Shown here one piece after another: positions 51,583 to 60,249 of a DNA stretch of 64,000 bases. The DNA is from Qipengyuania citrea. Lineage in GTDB: Bacteria; Pseudomonadota; Alphaproteobacteria; Sphingomonadales; Sphingomonadaceae. The first letter of the stretch is position 1. Each line of letters begins with the position of its first letter. Both the position numbers and the translations under genes were made by a program. Below the pieces are notes generated by a model, which saw only the letters and a list, made by a program, of their open reading frames with translations, ran no database searches and was not told the DNA's origin. The DNA lies in assembly GCF_024171405.1 (NCBI RefSeq), contig NZ_JALJZT010000002.1:1798001-1862000 (forward strand), given 5' to 3'.

Positions 51583-52506
51583 CTAAAGCCCAGTTTCGGG
51601 TCGGGCGAGCCGTTCGGGGTGGTAGAGCGCCTGCATCGCCACGCCGCCGTTCATGTTCGACACACTCACCGCAGCCTTGCTTACCGGATGGGGCAGCGCA
51701 GCGAACTCGCTCGGCGTCATGTTCATCGTGGCGCGGAAGTCGCGGATGAAATGCGCCTGGTCCCAATAGTGCATGTCGAGCGACCCGATCCAGCGCATCG
51801 ACGGATCGAGCATATATTCGCCAAGACTGCGCAGGAAGCGCTGCCGCCGCAGCAGGGTGCGCGGGGCAAACCCGAAATGCCGCTTGCAGAAGCGTTCGAA
51901 GGTCCGCGCATTCAGGCCGATCTGCGCGGACATCGCCCGCACGGAGGTGCTTTCGAGTGCCAATACCCCGCGGTGGACCGCCTGCACGGTCGCTTCGGCC
52001 TCGGGCTGCTCGCCGAGCAGGGCGCGGAAGGTCCGGTTGATCAGCGTCGCCGCGGCGGCAAGATCGTCACCGTCACTGCGCAGCTGGTCGAGCATGGTCT
52101 GAAGCGATCCGTCGGTCGCCGTCTGGCCCATAGCGCAAAACCTGTTGGCCATATCGCTGGCGGGTGTTCCGATGAACCGCGTCCAGCCGGCCGGGGTCAG
52201 ACCAATGCCCCAGAACTTGCCTCCAACGATCCGCACGCGCGTGACCCGGTCGGTGGGACCGGAGAGGACCGCCGCGGGCACGGGGGCGAGCGGACCTTCG
52301 CCGATTACCGCCGTGTAGACCGATGCCTCGCCGGTGCGCAGGTTCGCCTCTTCGGGAGGAAGCCAATCCTCGACCACCAAGCCGGCGTCCAATTCGGTCC
52401 GGTAATAGGCGGAGAGATAGGGCGCGAGGTCGGGCGGCGGCCGCACGAGCCGCAACCGCAAACCGTCCGAATAGTATTCGGATACCCTCAACGACGATGT
52501 CATCAT
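51583..52506 (-). CDS. AraC family regulator 1 of 3
   Basis: This 307-residue transcription regulator has an N-terminal sensor part (VRPPPDLAPYLSAYYRTELD, VVEDWLPPEEANLRTGEAS, GGKFWGIGLTPAGWTRFIG) and a C-terminal AraC HTH domain with RAMSAQIGLNARTFERFCKR, HFGFAPRTLLRRQRFLRSL and HYWDQAHFIRDFRATMNMTP. It shares the same layout with the next two genes. It lies directly upstream of pheS on the same strand, at 59 bp, so read-through is possible. Ligand unknown. Confidence 0.9.
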   Translation of the reverse strand: MMTSSLRVSEYYSDGLRLRLVRPPPDLAPYLSAYYRTELDAGLVVEDWLPPEEANLRTGEASVYTAVIGEGPLAPVPAAVLSGPTDRVTRVRIVGGKFWGIGLTPAGWTRFIGTPASDMANRFCAMGQTATDGSLQTMLDQLRSDGDDLAAAATLINRTFRALLGEQPEAEATVQAVHRGVLALESTSVRAMSAQIGLNARTFERFCKRHFGFAPRTLLRRQRFLRSLGEYMLDPSMRWIGSLDMHYWDQAHFIRDFRATMNMTPSEFAALPHPVSKAAVSVSNMNGGVAMQALYHPERLARPETGL

Positions 52507-52620
52507 CGTGCTCCCCTGCGCGGGGCCTAACGGTTAATTTCGCGGAAATGCAAGAGTTTTGCCCCGTCGGTCATGCGCGGCGGAGCCCGGTTGGCCGCGC
52601 ATGACCGCTTCCGGCGCAAG

Positions 52621-53511
52621 CTAGTCGATCGAGCGCCGATGGAGCACTTGCGACGCCTGGCCCGCAACCGCCATGCGCGCATGCGCGGCGGCGATCAGCA
52701 CGGGGTGCGGACGCTTGGCATAGGCACTGGGCGACATGGTCATGAACCGCTTGAAGTCGCGCACGAAGTGGGCCTGGTCGTGATAATGGCTGTCGAGCGT
52801 GTCGATCCACCTGAGCGAAGGGTCGAGCATGAATTTGGCGAGACTGCGCATGAAACGCTGGCGGCGCAGGAGCAATTGCGGGGCAAAGCCGAACACGCGG
52901 CTGGAGAACCGCTCCATGGTCCGCGTGCTCATGCCGAGCTCCTCGGCCAGTTCGGCGACGGTGCCGAAGCGCGGATCGGCCAGCGCCTCCTCGACCCGCA
53001 GGATATCCTTCTCGCGTGCTACGGGGCGGGCCAGCAGCCGTTTCAGCTCGCGGAGCAAAGCGGTCTTTTCGGCGGCCAGATCGCCGCTGCCCGCGGGCAC
53101 ACAGGCACCCAGCGGTTGCAGACGGGCAAACGCCGGATCCACCGCGATATCGGCATAGTCGTCGGCATAGCTGCTGGCGGGGGCAGCGGTCAGGCGCGCC
53201 CAGCCCAAGGGCAGCAGTCCGATCCCCCACGAGCGACCGTTGCAGGCCCGGAAATGGGTCGCCACGCTGGTCGGGCCGACGACCACCGCGCGGGGTATCC
53301 GCTGGAGCGGCTTGCCGCCGATCCCGGCAGCGACGGTCCGGTCGGGAATGATCCGCAGATTGGCCCATTCGGGATGCAGCCAGTCTTCGATCGGCTGCGG
53401 ATCGGCGCCGGAGATCTCCATGTGATAAAGCGTCGACACAAACGGCCGCAGGCTGGGGGGCGGAAGGAAGAACCGCAGGGCCACGCCAGCCTGGGCATGC
53501 CCGGTGTTCAT
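52621..53511 (-). CDS. AraC family regulator 2 of 3
   Basis: This 296-residue paralogue has the sensor marks PPPSLRPFVSTLYHMEISG, IEDWLHPEWANLRIIPD, CNGRSWGIGLLPLGWARLTA and the HTH domain LAEELGMSTRTMERFSSR, FGFAPQLLLRRQRFMRSL, HYHDQAHFVRDFKRFMTMSP. I chose the ATG at 53511 with GGGCAGGG upstream; a GTG at 53541 would add ten residues. Separate 100-bp gaps before and after leave room for its own promoter. Confidence 0.9.
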   Translation of the reverse strand: MNTGHAQAGVALRFFLPPPSLRPFVSTLYHMEISGADPQPIEDWLHPEWANLRIIPDRTVAAGIGGKPLQRIPRAVVVGPTSVATHFRACNGRSWGIGLLPLGWARLTAAPASSYADDYADIAVDPAFARLQPLGACVPAGSGDLAAEKTALLRELKRLLARPVAREKDILRVEEALADPRFGTVAELAEELGMSTRTMERFSSRVFGFAPQLLLRRQRFMRSLAKFMLDPSLRWIDTLDSHYHDQAHFVRDFKRFMTMSPSAYAKRPHPVLIAAAHARMAVAGQASQVLHRRSID

Positions 53512-53599
53512 CGCCGCCCTGCCCTGTCGGCATTCGGCCACTCAACCAGAAAGTTCATCCACCCCATCGCTGCATAGTCGATAGCCACGCCGGCCTCCG

Positions 53600-54472
53600 T
53601 CATTCCGGCGTGTCGAGCGTTTGCGCGGGCGATCCCCAGATACGCTTGCGCTCGGCCATGAAGGCACCGAGCACGGGATGCGGCTGCGCGGCGAATTCGC
53701 TGGGCGTGCAGCGCATGAAGGCGTGGAACTCATGCACGAAATGCGACTGGTCGTGATAATGGCGGTCGATCACGGCGGACCAGCTGGACCGGGGTTCGAG
53801 CATGAAGGCGGCGAGGCTGCGCATCAGCCGTTGGCGGCGCAGCAACAGGCGGGGCGAGAACCCGAAATGGCGTGCGCAAATGCGTTCGAGCGTGCGCTTT
53901 GACATCCCGCTGCGCCGTGCGAATTCCTCGACCAGCAAGAGCTGCGGATCGACCATCACTCCGTGGATTTTCTGGATTCGCCGCTGTTCGCGGGGCGGGT
54001 CCGCCAGCTGGCGGAAGAAGTCGGTCAGGAAGCCGAACTGTTCCTCGTCCGAATAGTCGCGGGTGCACAGTTTTTCGCACAGGGGCGCGAACCGTTCGAA
54101 GATCGGGGATTGCTCGCCATCGACGATGGTGTTGCTGTGATCGCTCGCCGAGGTCCCGATAAAACGCGCCCAGCCCAGCGGGAACAGGCCGATGCCCCAC
54201 ATGCGCGTGCGCCCGATGGTGAAATGCGTGGGGCATGAACTCGGCCCCGTCGCCTGGAAGCGTGCACCGCTGACGCGCGGCCCGTCGGGGAACTCGGCCG
54301 TGGGTGGATTGTCGGAGAAGAATCGCAGATTGGCCCATTCGGGCTGCAGCCAATCCTCGAGCGTCCCGCCCGCAGGCAGGTTCACCTCGAGCCGGTAGAA
54401 AGTCGTGAAGCAGGGGGCCAGATCGGCAGGCGGCGCAAAGAAACGCACATCGATACTGTCCAAACCGGTCAA
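53600..54472 (-). CDS. AraC family regulator 3 of 3
   Basis: This 290-residue paralogue shows APPADLAPCFTTFYRLEVN, LEDWLQPEWANLRFFSD, GRTRMWGIGLFPLGWARFIG and the HTH half EFARRSGMSKRTLERICAR, HFGFSPRLLLRRQRLMRSL, HYHDQSHFVHEFHAFMRCTP. It resembles regulator 2 most closely by eye. It lies 68-120 bp beyond the rplT terminator, so it should have its own promoter. Confidence 0.9.
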   Translation of the reverse strand: MTGLDSIDVRFFAPPADLAPCFTTFYRLEVNLPAGGTLEDWLQPEWANLRFFSDNPPTAEFPDGPRVSGARFQATGPSSCPTHFTIGRTRMWGIGLFPLGWARFIGTSASDHSNTIVDGEQSPIFERFAPLCEKLCTRDYSDEEQFGFLTDFFRQLADPPREQRRIQKIHGVMVDPQLLLVEEFARRSGMSKRTLERICARHFGFSPRLLLRRQRLMRSLAAFMLEPRSSWSAVIDRHYHDQSHFVHEFHAFMRCTPSEFAAQPHPVLGAFMAERKRIWGSPAQTLDTPE

Positions 54473-54539
54473 CCGCGCCCTCCGACTTGCGAACCCGGAT
54501 CATACACAGTTGTCGATGGGCGACAAGTTCCACCCATGC

Positions 54540-54571
54540 AAAAAGGGCGCCCCTTGCGGAGCGCCCTTTGA
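54540..54571 (-). terminator. Terminator of rpmI-rplT
   Basis: On the minus strand AAAGGGCGC, a 10-nt loop, GCGCCCTTT, then TT. The stem at 54542-54550 and 54561-54569 lies about 25 bp past the rplT stop. Confidence 0.8.
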
Positions 54572-54592
54572 AAGTTCCTGAAAAACAGGAGC

Positions 54593-54952
54593 CTAGGCGG
54601 GAAGTGCCTTTTTGGCCTGATCGATGATCGCCTTGAAGGCAGCGCCTTCATTCATCGCCAGATCGGCCATGACCTTGCGATCGAGCTCGATGCCGGCAAG
54701 CTTGGTGCCGTGCATGAACTGCGAATAGGTCAGGCCTTCGGCGCGGACCGCAGCGTTGATGCGCTGGATCCACAGGGCGCGGAAGTTGCGCTTTTTGACC
54801 TTGCGGTCGCGATAGGCGTACTGGCCGGCCTTTTCGACGGCCTGGCGAGCGACACGGATCGTGTTCTTGCGACGGCCGCGATAGCCCTTCGCCTGATCCA
54901 ATAGCCGCTTGTGCTTCTGGCGCGTGGTGACGCCGCGTTTAATGCGAGGCAT
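54593..54952 (-). CDS. rplT: 50S ribosomal protein L20
   Basis: This 119-residue basic protein, [20 protein letters not shown], with [40 protein letters not shown] and the C-terminal [20 protein letters not shown], is L20 at normal length. It helps assembly of the large subunit. It lies 23 bp after rpmI; the infC gene usually found before rpmI is not here. Confidence 0.97.
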   Translation of the reverse strand: MPRIKRGVTTRQKHKRLLDQAKGYRGRRKNTIRVARQAVEKAGQYAYRDRKVKKRNFRALWIQRINAAVRAEGLTYSQFMHGTKLAGIELDRKVMADLAMNEGAAFKAIIDQAKKALPA

Positions 54953-54975
54953 TTCGTATTCTCCTTAATTCGCGC

Positions 54976-55179
54976 TCAGTCGAGGCCGTAGGGCGCCCAC
55001 TTTTTCACCGTTCTGCTGTCGGCATCCGACAGGACAGTGGTGCCGCGGTTCTGGCGAATATACTTCGCATTGTGGCTCATCAGGCGGTGGCGCTTGCCGG
55101 CGACACCATGCTTGACCTTGCCGGTTGCAGTGATCTTGAAGCGTTTCTTCACACCGCTCTTGGTCTTAAGCTTGGGCAT
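54976..55179 (-). CDS. rpmI: 50S ribosomal protein L35
   Basis: This 67-residue protein, [20 protein letters not shown], with [22 protein letters not shown], is L35. The ATG at 55179 has AAGGAG six bases before it; the ATG at 55185 would touch the Shine-Dalgarno. It leads the rpmI-rplT operon. infC is not upstream, an SDR gene is. Confidence 0.96.
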   Translation of the reverse strand: MPKLKTKSGVKKRFKITATGKVKHGVAGKRHRLMSHNAKYIRQNRGTTVLSDADSRTVKKWAPYGLD

Positions 55180-55298
55180 TTTCATCTCCTTGACAGAGAC
55201 ACGTCCAACCAGCCCTGGCAGCCCTTACGGCCAGACCGGCAGATGAATCACGTGTCGGTGAAGGGCGCGCTGATAGCGATTCTGCGCGGTAAAGCAAG

Positions 55299-56045
55299 TC
55301 AGAAGTGGGTCAGATAGCCGCCATCGACCGCCAGCGTGTGCCCGGTGATATAGCTTGCCTCGGGCGAAGCGAGGAAAGCGACCGCCCCCGCGATCTCGCC
55401 CGGTTCGCCCCAGCGGCCCAGCGAGGTCCGCCGCGCGAGGTGGCGGGTGATCTCCGGATCGGCGGTCATCTCTCCATTCGCTTCGGTGGCGAAATAGCCC
55501 GGGGCGACCGCGTTGACCGTGATCCCGGTGACGCCGAGTTCGGCGGCCAGCGCACGGGTCAGCGCGGCCAGCCCGCCCTTGCTGGCGGTATAGAGCACAT
55601 CGCCCCGCGCGATATCGGCGGCGATCGAGGTGATGTTTATGATCCGTCCGTATTTGCGCGCCTGCATCAGCGGGACCGCGCGGCGCGCGAGATCGAAGGG
55701 TGCGACGAGGTTGGTCGCCAGCATCGCCGCCATGTCGTCGCGCTGCAATTGATCCAGCGGCCGCCGGTCGCGCTGTCCGACATTGTTGACGAGGATATCG
55801 AGGCCGCCCTCGGCGAGCAGCGCGAAAGCTGCCGCGCTCGCCCGGTCGTCGCCAATGTCGAAGGGGAGCACCTGCGCGTGCGCGCCGATACGCGCGGCGG
55901 CGGTGTCGAGCGCATCAACATCGCGCCCGTTGAGCCATACGGTAGCGCCCCGCTCGGCCAGCCGCTGCGCGATCTCGAAGCCGAGCCCGCGCGCCGCACC
56001 GGTTACCAGCGCAATGCGTCCTGCAAGTGATCCCTCCGCCGTCAT
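55299..56045 (-). CDS. SDR family oxidoreductase (gluconate 5-dehydrogenase-like)
   Basis: This 248-residue short-chain dehydrogenase has the cofactor motif VTGAARGLGFEIAQRL (14-29), LVNNVGQRDRRPLDQL, the catalytic INITSIAADIARGDVLYTASKGG, and the end GHTLAVDGGYLTHF. By pattern it is close to gluconate 5-dehydrogenases or 3-oxoacyl-ACP reductases. It is one base away from the next SDR stop on the same strand, so the two form an operon. Confidence 0.9.
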   Translation of the reverse strand: MTAEGSLAGRIALVTGAARGLGFEIAQRLAERGATVWLNGRDVDALDTAAARIGAHAQVLPFDIGDDRASAAAFALLAEGGLDILVNNVGQRDRRPLDQLQRDDMAAMLATNLVAPFDLARRAVPLMQARKYGRIINITSIAADIARGDVLYTASKGGLAALTRALAAELGVTGITVNAVAPGYFATEANGEMTADPEITRHLARRTSLGRWGEPGEIAGAVAFLASPEASYITGHTLAVDGGYLTHF

Positions 56046-56046
56046 G

Positions 56047-56802
56047 TCAGTGCTCGTAGATCATCTTCGCGGTCATGCCACCGTCGACATTGAGGTGCTG
56101 GCCGCTCACGAAACCCGCTTCGTGCAGATAGGCGACCGCTTCGGCGATATCTTCGGGGCGCCCGATACGGCCGACCGGATGTTGCTCGCGGTCTTTGGGG
56201 CGGTGATCGGGATCGCTGCGGCTGTCTTTCTTCTGCCACGGCGCGGTTTCGATCCAGCCGGGCCGGATCGCGTTCGCGCGGATCGTCGGGCCGAGCGAAA
56301 CCGCCAGCGAATGCGTCAGGGCATCGAGCCCGCCCTTGGCCGCGGCATAGGCGAATGTGTCGGGCTCGCTCATCACCGAACGGGTGGAGGAGATATTGGC
56401 GATGCTCGCACTGGCACTACGGCGGAGGAACGGCACCGCGGCGCGGGTCACGAGAAAAGCGGCAGTCAGGCTGGCATCGATCCACCCCTGCCAGTCCGCC
56501 AGATCGAGGTCTTCGAGCGGACCCGCATAGGGATCGGCGATCCCGGCATTGTTGACGAGACAATCGAGCGCCGCCTCACCCAACCACTCGGCGATGCGGG
56601 CAAATGCCTCACCGACCGCGCCTTCGCGTCCGACGTCGCAAGTGAGGAACAGCGCATTTTCACGGGGTAACGCAGCGCGCAATTCGGCCAGTGCTTCGGC
56701 GTCCTTGTCCAGCCCGATCACGCGCCAGCCAAGAGCGTGGAAATGCATGGTGATGGCGCGCCCGATCCCATTGCCCGCGCCGGTTGTCAAAATGGTCTGC
56801 AT
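56047..56802 (-). CDS. SDR family oxidoreductase
   Basis: This 251-residue short-chain dehydrogenase shows TGAGNGIGRAITMHF (7-21), LVNNAGIADPYAGP, IANISSTRSVMSEPDTFAYAAAKGG with Ser, Tyr and Lys, and a C-terminal GQHLNVDGGMTAKMIYEH. The stretch WQKKDSRSDPDHRPKDREQHPVGR is a charged variant of the substrate loop. It is the upstream partner of the adjacent SDR gene, one base apart. Confidence 0.9.
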   Translation of the reverse strand: MQTILTTGAGNGIGRAITMHFHALGWRVIGLDKDAEALAELRAALPRENALFLTCDVGREGAVGEAFARIAEWLGEAALDCLVNNAGIADPYAGPLEDLDLADWQGWIDASLTAAFLVTRAAVPFLRRSASASIANISSTRSVMSEPDTFAYAAAKGGLDALTHSLAVSLGPTIRANAIRPGWIETAPWQKKDSRSDPDHRPKDREQHPVGRIGRPEDIAEAVAYLHEAGFVSGQHLNVDGGMTAKMIYEH

Positions 56803-56828
56803 GGCAGGGGAAACGGGTGCGCGGACGA

Positions 56829-57629
56829 TCAGTGCCCGTGCGCGGGAATCGCCGAACCGCCCATGGCCTCGAGCACATCCTCGAGCCGCGCGGCATCGCC
56901 CAGCGCGATCACCCGCCCGTCGCTGCCGGCATCGAGCGGATTGCCCTGCCAGTCGCTCATCACGCCGCCCGCGCCTTCGACCACCGGGACGAGTGCTGCG
57001 AAATCATACAGCTTGAGACCCGCCTCCACCACGATGTCGACATGGCCGGAGGCGACGAGCCCGTAATTGTAGCAATCGCCGCCATAAATGATCTTGCGCT
57101 CGGCCACCGCTTTGGCAACGCCCATGAAGGCTTCGACATCGTCGCCGGAGAACTGGTGCGGTGTGGTCGTACCGAGAACCGCATCGGACAGCTCCTTGCA
57201 CGCCACCGCGCGCACCGGGTTGCCGTTGAAGGTGGTGCCCTCGCCGATCCGCCCGACCCAGCGTTCACGCGCGATCGGCTGGTCGATCACGCCAAGCACC
57301 GGCCAGCCATCCTGCATCAGCGCGATCAGCGTGCCGAAAATGGGGCGACCGGCGATGAAGCTGGTGGTGCCGTCGATCGGATCGAGCACCCATTGCCGCC
57401 CTGCACCCTCGTTGCGTGTGCCGTATTCCTCACCGATGATGCCGTCATCGGCGCGCTCGCTCTCGAGGATCGCGCGCATCGCGGCTTCGGCAGCGCGGTC
57501 GGCCTCGGTGACGAAGCTGCGGTCCGCCTTCTGTTCCTGCGACCATTCGCCGCGGAACAGCGGACGGATCGCTTCGCCCGCCGCTTCGGCAAGGCGATTG
57601 GCAAGCGCGAGGTCGGAAGCGGTCGCCAT
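56829..57629 (-). CDS. hisN: Inositol monophosphatase family; probable histidinol-phosphatase
   Basis: This 266-residue Mg-dependent phosphatase has SFVTEADRAAEAAMRAIL, GEEYG, the WVLDPIDGTTSFIAGRPIFG motif and YNYGLVASGHVDIVVEAGLKLYDFAALVPVVEGAGG. The last motif with YDFAAL favours the HisN subgroup that dephosphorylates histidinol phosphate; an inositol phosphatase role remains possible. It is 2 bp from prs, which makes the PRPP used in histidine synthesis. Confidence 0.85.
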   Translation of the reverse strand: MATASDLALANRLAEAAGEAIRPLFRGEWSQEQKADRSFVTEADRAAEAAMRAILESERADDGIIGEEYGTRNEGAGRQWVLDPIDGTTSFIAGRPIFGTLIALMQDGWPVLGVIDQPIARERWVGRIGEGTTFNGNPVRAVACKELSDAVLGTTTPHQFSGDDVEAFMGVAKAVAERKIIYGGDCYNYGLVASGHVDIVVEAGLKLYDFAALVPVVEGAGGVMSDWQGNPLDAGSDGRVIALGDAARLEDVLEAMGGSAIPAHGH

Positions 57630-57631
57630 GC

Positions 57632-58567
57632 TCAGTCGAAGAGCGAGCTGACCGAGCTTTCGTCGGCAATGCGGCGCACTGCCTCGCCGATCAGCGGGGC
57701 GATGGTGAGGATGCGGATACGGTCGGAATCCTTGGCATCGTCGGTCGGGCGGATCGAATCGGTGATCACCAGTTCCTTGAGCGCCGAGCCATCGACCCGC
57801 GCGACGGCCCCGCCCGACAGCACGCCATGGGTGATGTAAGCCGCGACCGAGGCCGCGCCCTGGTCGAGCAGCGCCTGCGCGGCGTTGCATAGCGTCCCGC
57901 CCGAATCGACGATATCGTCGATCAGGATGCAATGGCGACCCGAGACCTCACCGATGATATTCATCACTTCGCTTTCGCCGGGGCGGTCGCGGCGCTTGTC
58001 GACGATTGCGAGCGGGGCGTTGTCGAGGCGCTTGGCCAGGGCCCGCGCGCGGACCACGCCGCCGACGTCGGGGCTGACCACCATCAGATCCTGGTCGCCA
58101 TAACGCGCCTGGATATCCGCTGCCATGACGGGCGCGGCGAAGAGGTTGTCGGTCGGGATATCGAAGAAGCCCTGGATTTGCCCGGCGTGGAGATCGACCG
58201 CGAGCACGCGATCGGCGCCCGCCTTGGTGATCAAATCGGCCACCAGCTTGGCCGAAATCGGCGTCCGCGGGCCGGGTTTGCGGTCCTGGCGGGCATAACC
58301 GAAATATGGCACCACCGCCGTGATCCGCCGCGCCGATGCACGCTTGAGCGCATCGATGCAGATCAGTAGTTCCATGAGATTGTCGTTCGCCGGATAGCTG
58401 GTCGACTGGACGACGAACACGTCTTCGCCGCGCACGTTCTCGTGGATCTCGACGAAAATTTCCTCGTCGGCGAAGCGCCGCACCTGCGCATCGACAAGCG
58501 GCATTTCGAGATAACCTGCGATGGCCCGCGCGAGCGGCAGGTTCGAGTTGGCGGCCATGATCTTCAT
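57632..58567 (-). CDS. prs: Ribose-phosphate pyrophosphokinase
   Basis: This 311-residue enzyme makes PRPP for nucleotide, histidine and tryptophan synthesis. It begins [20 protein letters not shown] and holds [20 protein letters not shown], the [12 protein letters not shown] flexible loop region, [19 protein letters not shown] and the PRPP-binding [18 protein letters not shown]. Length is standard. Confidence 0.96.
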   Translation of the reverse strand: MKIMAANSNLPLARAIAGYLEMPLVDAQVRRFADEEIFVEIHENVRGEDVFVVQSTSYPANDNLMELLICIDALKRASARRITAVVPYFGYARQDRKPGPRTPISAKLVADLITKAGADRVLAVDLHAGQIQGFFDIPTDNLFAAPVMAADIQARYGDQDLMVVSPDVGGVVRARALAKRLDNAPLAIVDKRRDRPGESEVMNIIGEVSGRHCILIDDIVDSGGTLCNAAQALLDQGAASVAAYITHGVLSGGAVARVDGSALKELVITDSIRPTDDAKDSDRIRILTIAPLIGEAVRRIADESSVSSLFD

Positions 58568-58663
58568 GCGGAGAATCCCCGGGCAAACTGGATGTGCGCC
58601 CCGCCTAGCCGAGCGTCACGGATATGCAACATCGGACGGAGGCGTTTCCCCGCCGCGACGTGC

Positions 58664-59638
58664 CTAATCTCCGCGATGCTCACCCTTGATCCAGCGAACC
58701 GTGCCGCTGCTGGCGCGCATGACCACGCTTTCGGTCGTCATCCGCCCGTCGCGCAGATATTTCACCCCGTCGAGCAGCGACCCTGCGGTGACCCCGGTCG
58801 CAGCAAAGATACAATCGCCCTTCACCAGATCGTCGCGGGTGTAGATGCGGTCGAGATCGTCGATCCCCCACTTGGCGGCGCGGGCCCGCTCGTCATCGTT
58901 GCGGAAGACGAGGCGGCCGTTGAACTGCCCGCCGACGCAGCGCAGCGCCGCAGCAGCCAGCACGCCTTCGGGGGCGCCGCCCTGGCCCATATACATGTCG
59001 ATCGTGGTGTCTTCGTCGGTCACCGCGATCACGCCGGCGACATCGCCATCGCCGATCAGCACGACACCGCAGCCCAGCCCGCGCAGTTCGGCGATCAGAT
59101 CGGCATGCCGCGGACGATCGAGGACGCAGACGATGATATCTGCGGGCGCGACACCCTTGGCCTTGGCGACCGCCTCGACGTTCTCGGTCGGGGTCTTGGC
59201 GAGGTCGATGATGCCGTCGGGATAACCCGGGCCGACCGCCAGCTTGTCCATATAGACGTCGGGCGCGTTGAGCAGGCAGCCCTCGGCCGCAGCAGCCAGC
59301 ACAGCCAGCGCATTGGGGCCTGCCTTGGCAGTGATTGTGGTGCCCTCGAGCGGGTCGAGCGCGATATCGATCTTGGGACCCTTGCCCGGCGCGCCGCCGA
59401 CCTTTTCGCCGATGAACAGCATCGGCGCCTCGTCGCGTTCGCCTTCACCGATGACCACCGTGCCATCCATATACAGCGTATCGAAGGCCTTGCGCATGGC
59501 TTCGACCGCAGCGGCATCGGCGGCCTTTTCATCGCCGCGACCGATCAGCTTCGAGGCGGCGACCGCCGCAGCTTCGGTCACGCGGACCATTTCGAGCACG
59601 AGGACGCGGTCGAGCGGGTTTTCGGCAGACGAGTTCAT
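58664..59638 (-). CDS. glpX: Fructose-1,6-bisphosphatase, class II
   Basis: This 324-residue GlpX-type phosphatase acts in gluconeogenesis. Typical stretches are RVTEAAAVAASKLIGRGDEK, DGTVVIGEGERDEAPML, the metal site DIALDPLEGTT, LDRPRHADLIAELRGLG, and YMGQGGAPEGVLAAAALRC. ATG at 59638 is chosen; upstream in-frame codons are not conserved. In many alphaproteobacteria it stands next to hom; here an exported protein gene on the other strand separates them. Confidence 0.95.
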   Translation of the reverse strand: MNSSAENPLDRVLVLEMVRVTEAAAVAASKLIGRGDEKAADAAAVEAMRKAFDTLYMDGTVVIGEGERDEAPMLFIGEKVGGAPGKGPKIDIALDPLEGTTITAKAGPNALAVLAAAAEGCLLNAPDVYMDKLAVGPGYPDGIIDLAKTPTENVEAVAKAKGVAPADIIVCVLDRPRHADLIAELRGLGCGVVLIGDGDVAGVIAVTDEDTTIDMYMGQGGAPEGVLAAAALRCVGGQFNGRLVFRNDDERARAAKWGIDDLDRIYTRDDLVKGDCIFAATGVTAGSLLDGVKYLRDGRMTTESVVMRASSGTVRWIKGEHRGD

Positions 59639-59724
59639 AATGGGTTCAGTCCCTCCCATGAGTTTGTGCGGCGAAGGCTGGCACAAAGATTTTCAGGCCC
59701 GCCGGATAGACAGGGAGCATTGCA

Positions 59725-60249
59725 TTGTCGAGACGCTGGTGGGTGACAGGCGCGGCGATCGGCATGATCGCGATCCCACCGCCGCTGGCGGCGCAGGACG
59801 CACAGGCGCCCGGCGAACAGATCGATATATTGGCGCCGCAGGAGGATTATCTCGGCCCGCTGGAGGATTGCAGCGCCGAACAGGAAGCGGCGAGCATTTC
59901 GGGCGAAATCGTCGTCTGCCGCCGACGGCGCGACAACGGCGCATTCGCGGTCGACGAAGATGGGGCGCAGCAGCGCTATGCCGAGGAAACCATGAACAGG
60001 GGCGATCCGCGCACTCCCGACGTGTTCGGGATTCCCAACCACGGCGTGGTCGTAGCACGCGGCTGCTTTATCGGCCCCTGCCCGCCGCCCAAGGCCTTGA
60101 TGATCGATATCGAGGCACTGCCCGAGGCGCCGCCCGGATCGGACGCGGACAGGATCGCCCGTGGTCTCGCGCCGAACGGCAGCGCCGCCGAAGACGAGGC
60201 CGTTAGTCCTTCAGAATCGGCATCACCAGCGGCGGAGCCGTCAGGCTAG
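59725..60249 (+). CDS. Exported protein of unknown function, TTG start
   Basis: This protein of about 174 residues starts at TTG (59725) with GGGAG 8 bases upstream. A signal peptide (ends PLAAQ) precedes a mature part with DCSAEQEAASISGEIVVCRRRRD, DPRTPDVFGIPNHGVVV, and GCFIGPCPPPKALMIDI, a pattern I associate with small periplasmic proteins of Sphingomonadales. The tail is Ala/Ser-rich. Its 3' end overlaps the convergent hom gene by 47 bp. No function can be named. Confidence 0.75.
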   Translation: MSRRWWVTGAAIGMIAIPPPLAAQDAQAPGEQIDILAPQEDYLGPLEDCSAEQEAASISGEIVVCRRRRDNGAFAVDEDGAQQRYAEETMNRGDPRTPDVFGIPNHGVVVARGCFIGPCPPPKALMIDIEALPEAPPGSDADRIARGLAPNGSAAEDEAVSPSESASPAAEPSG

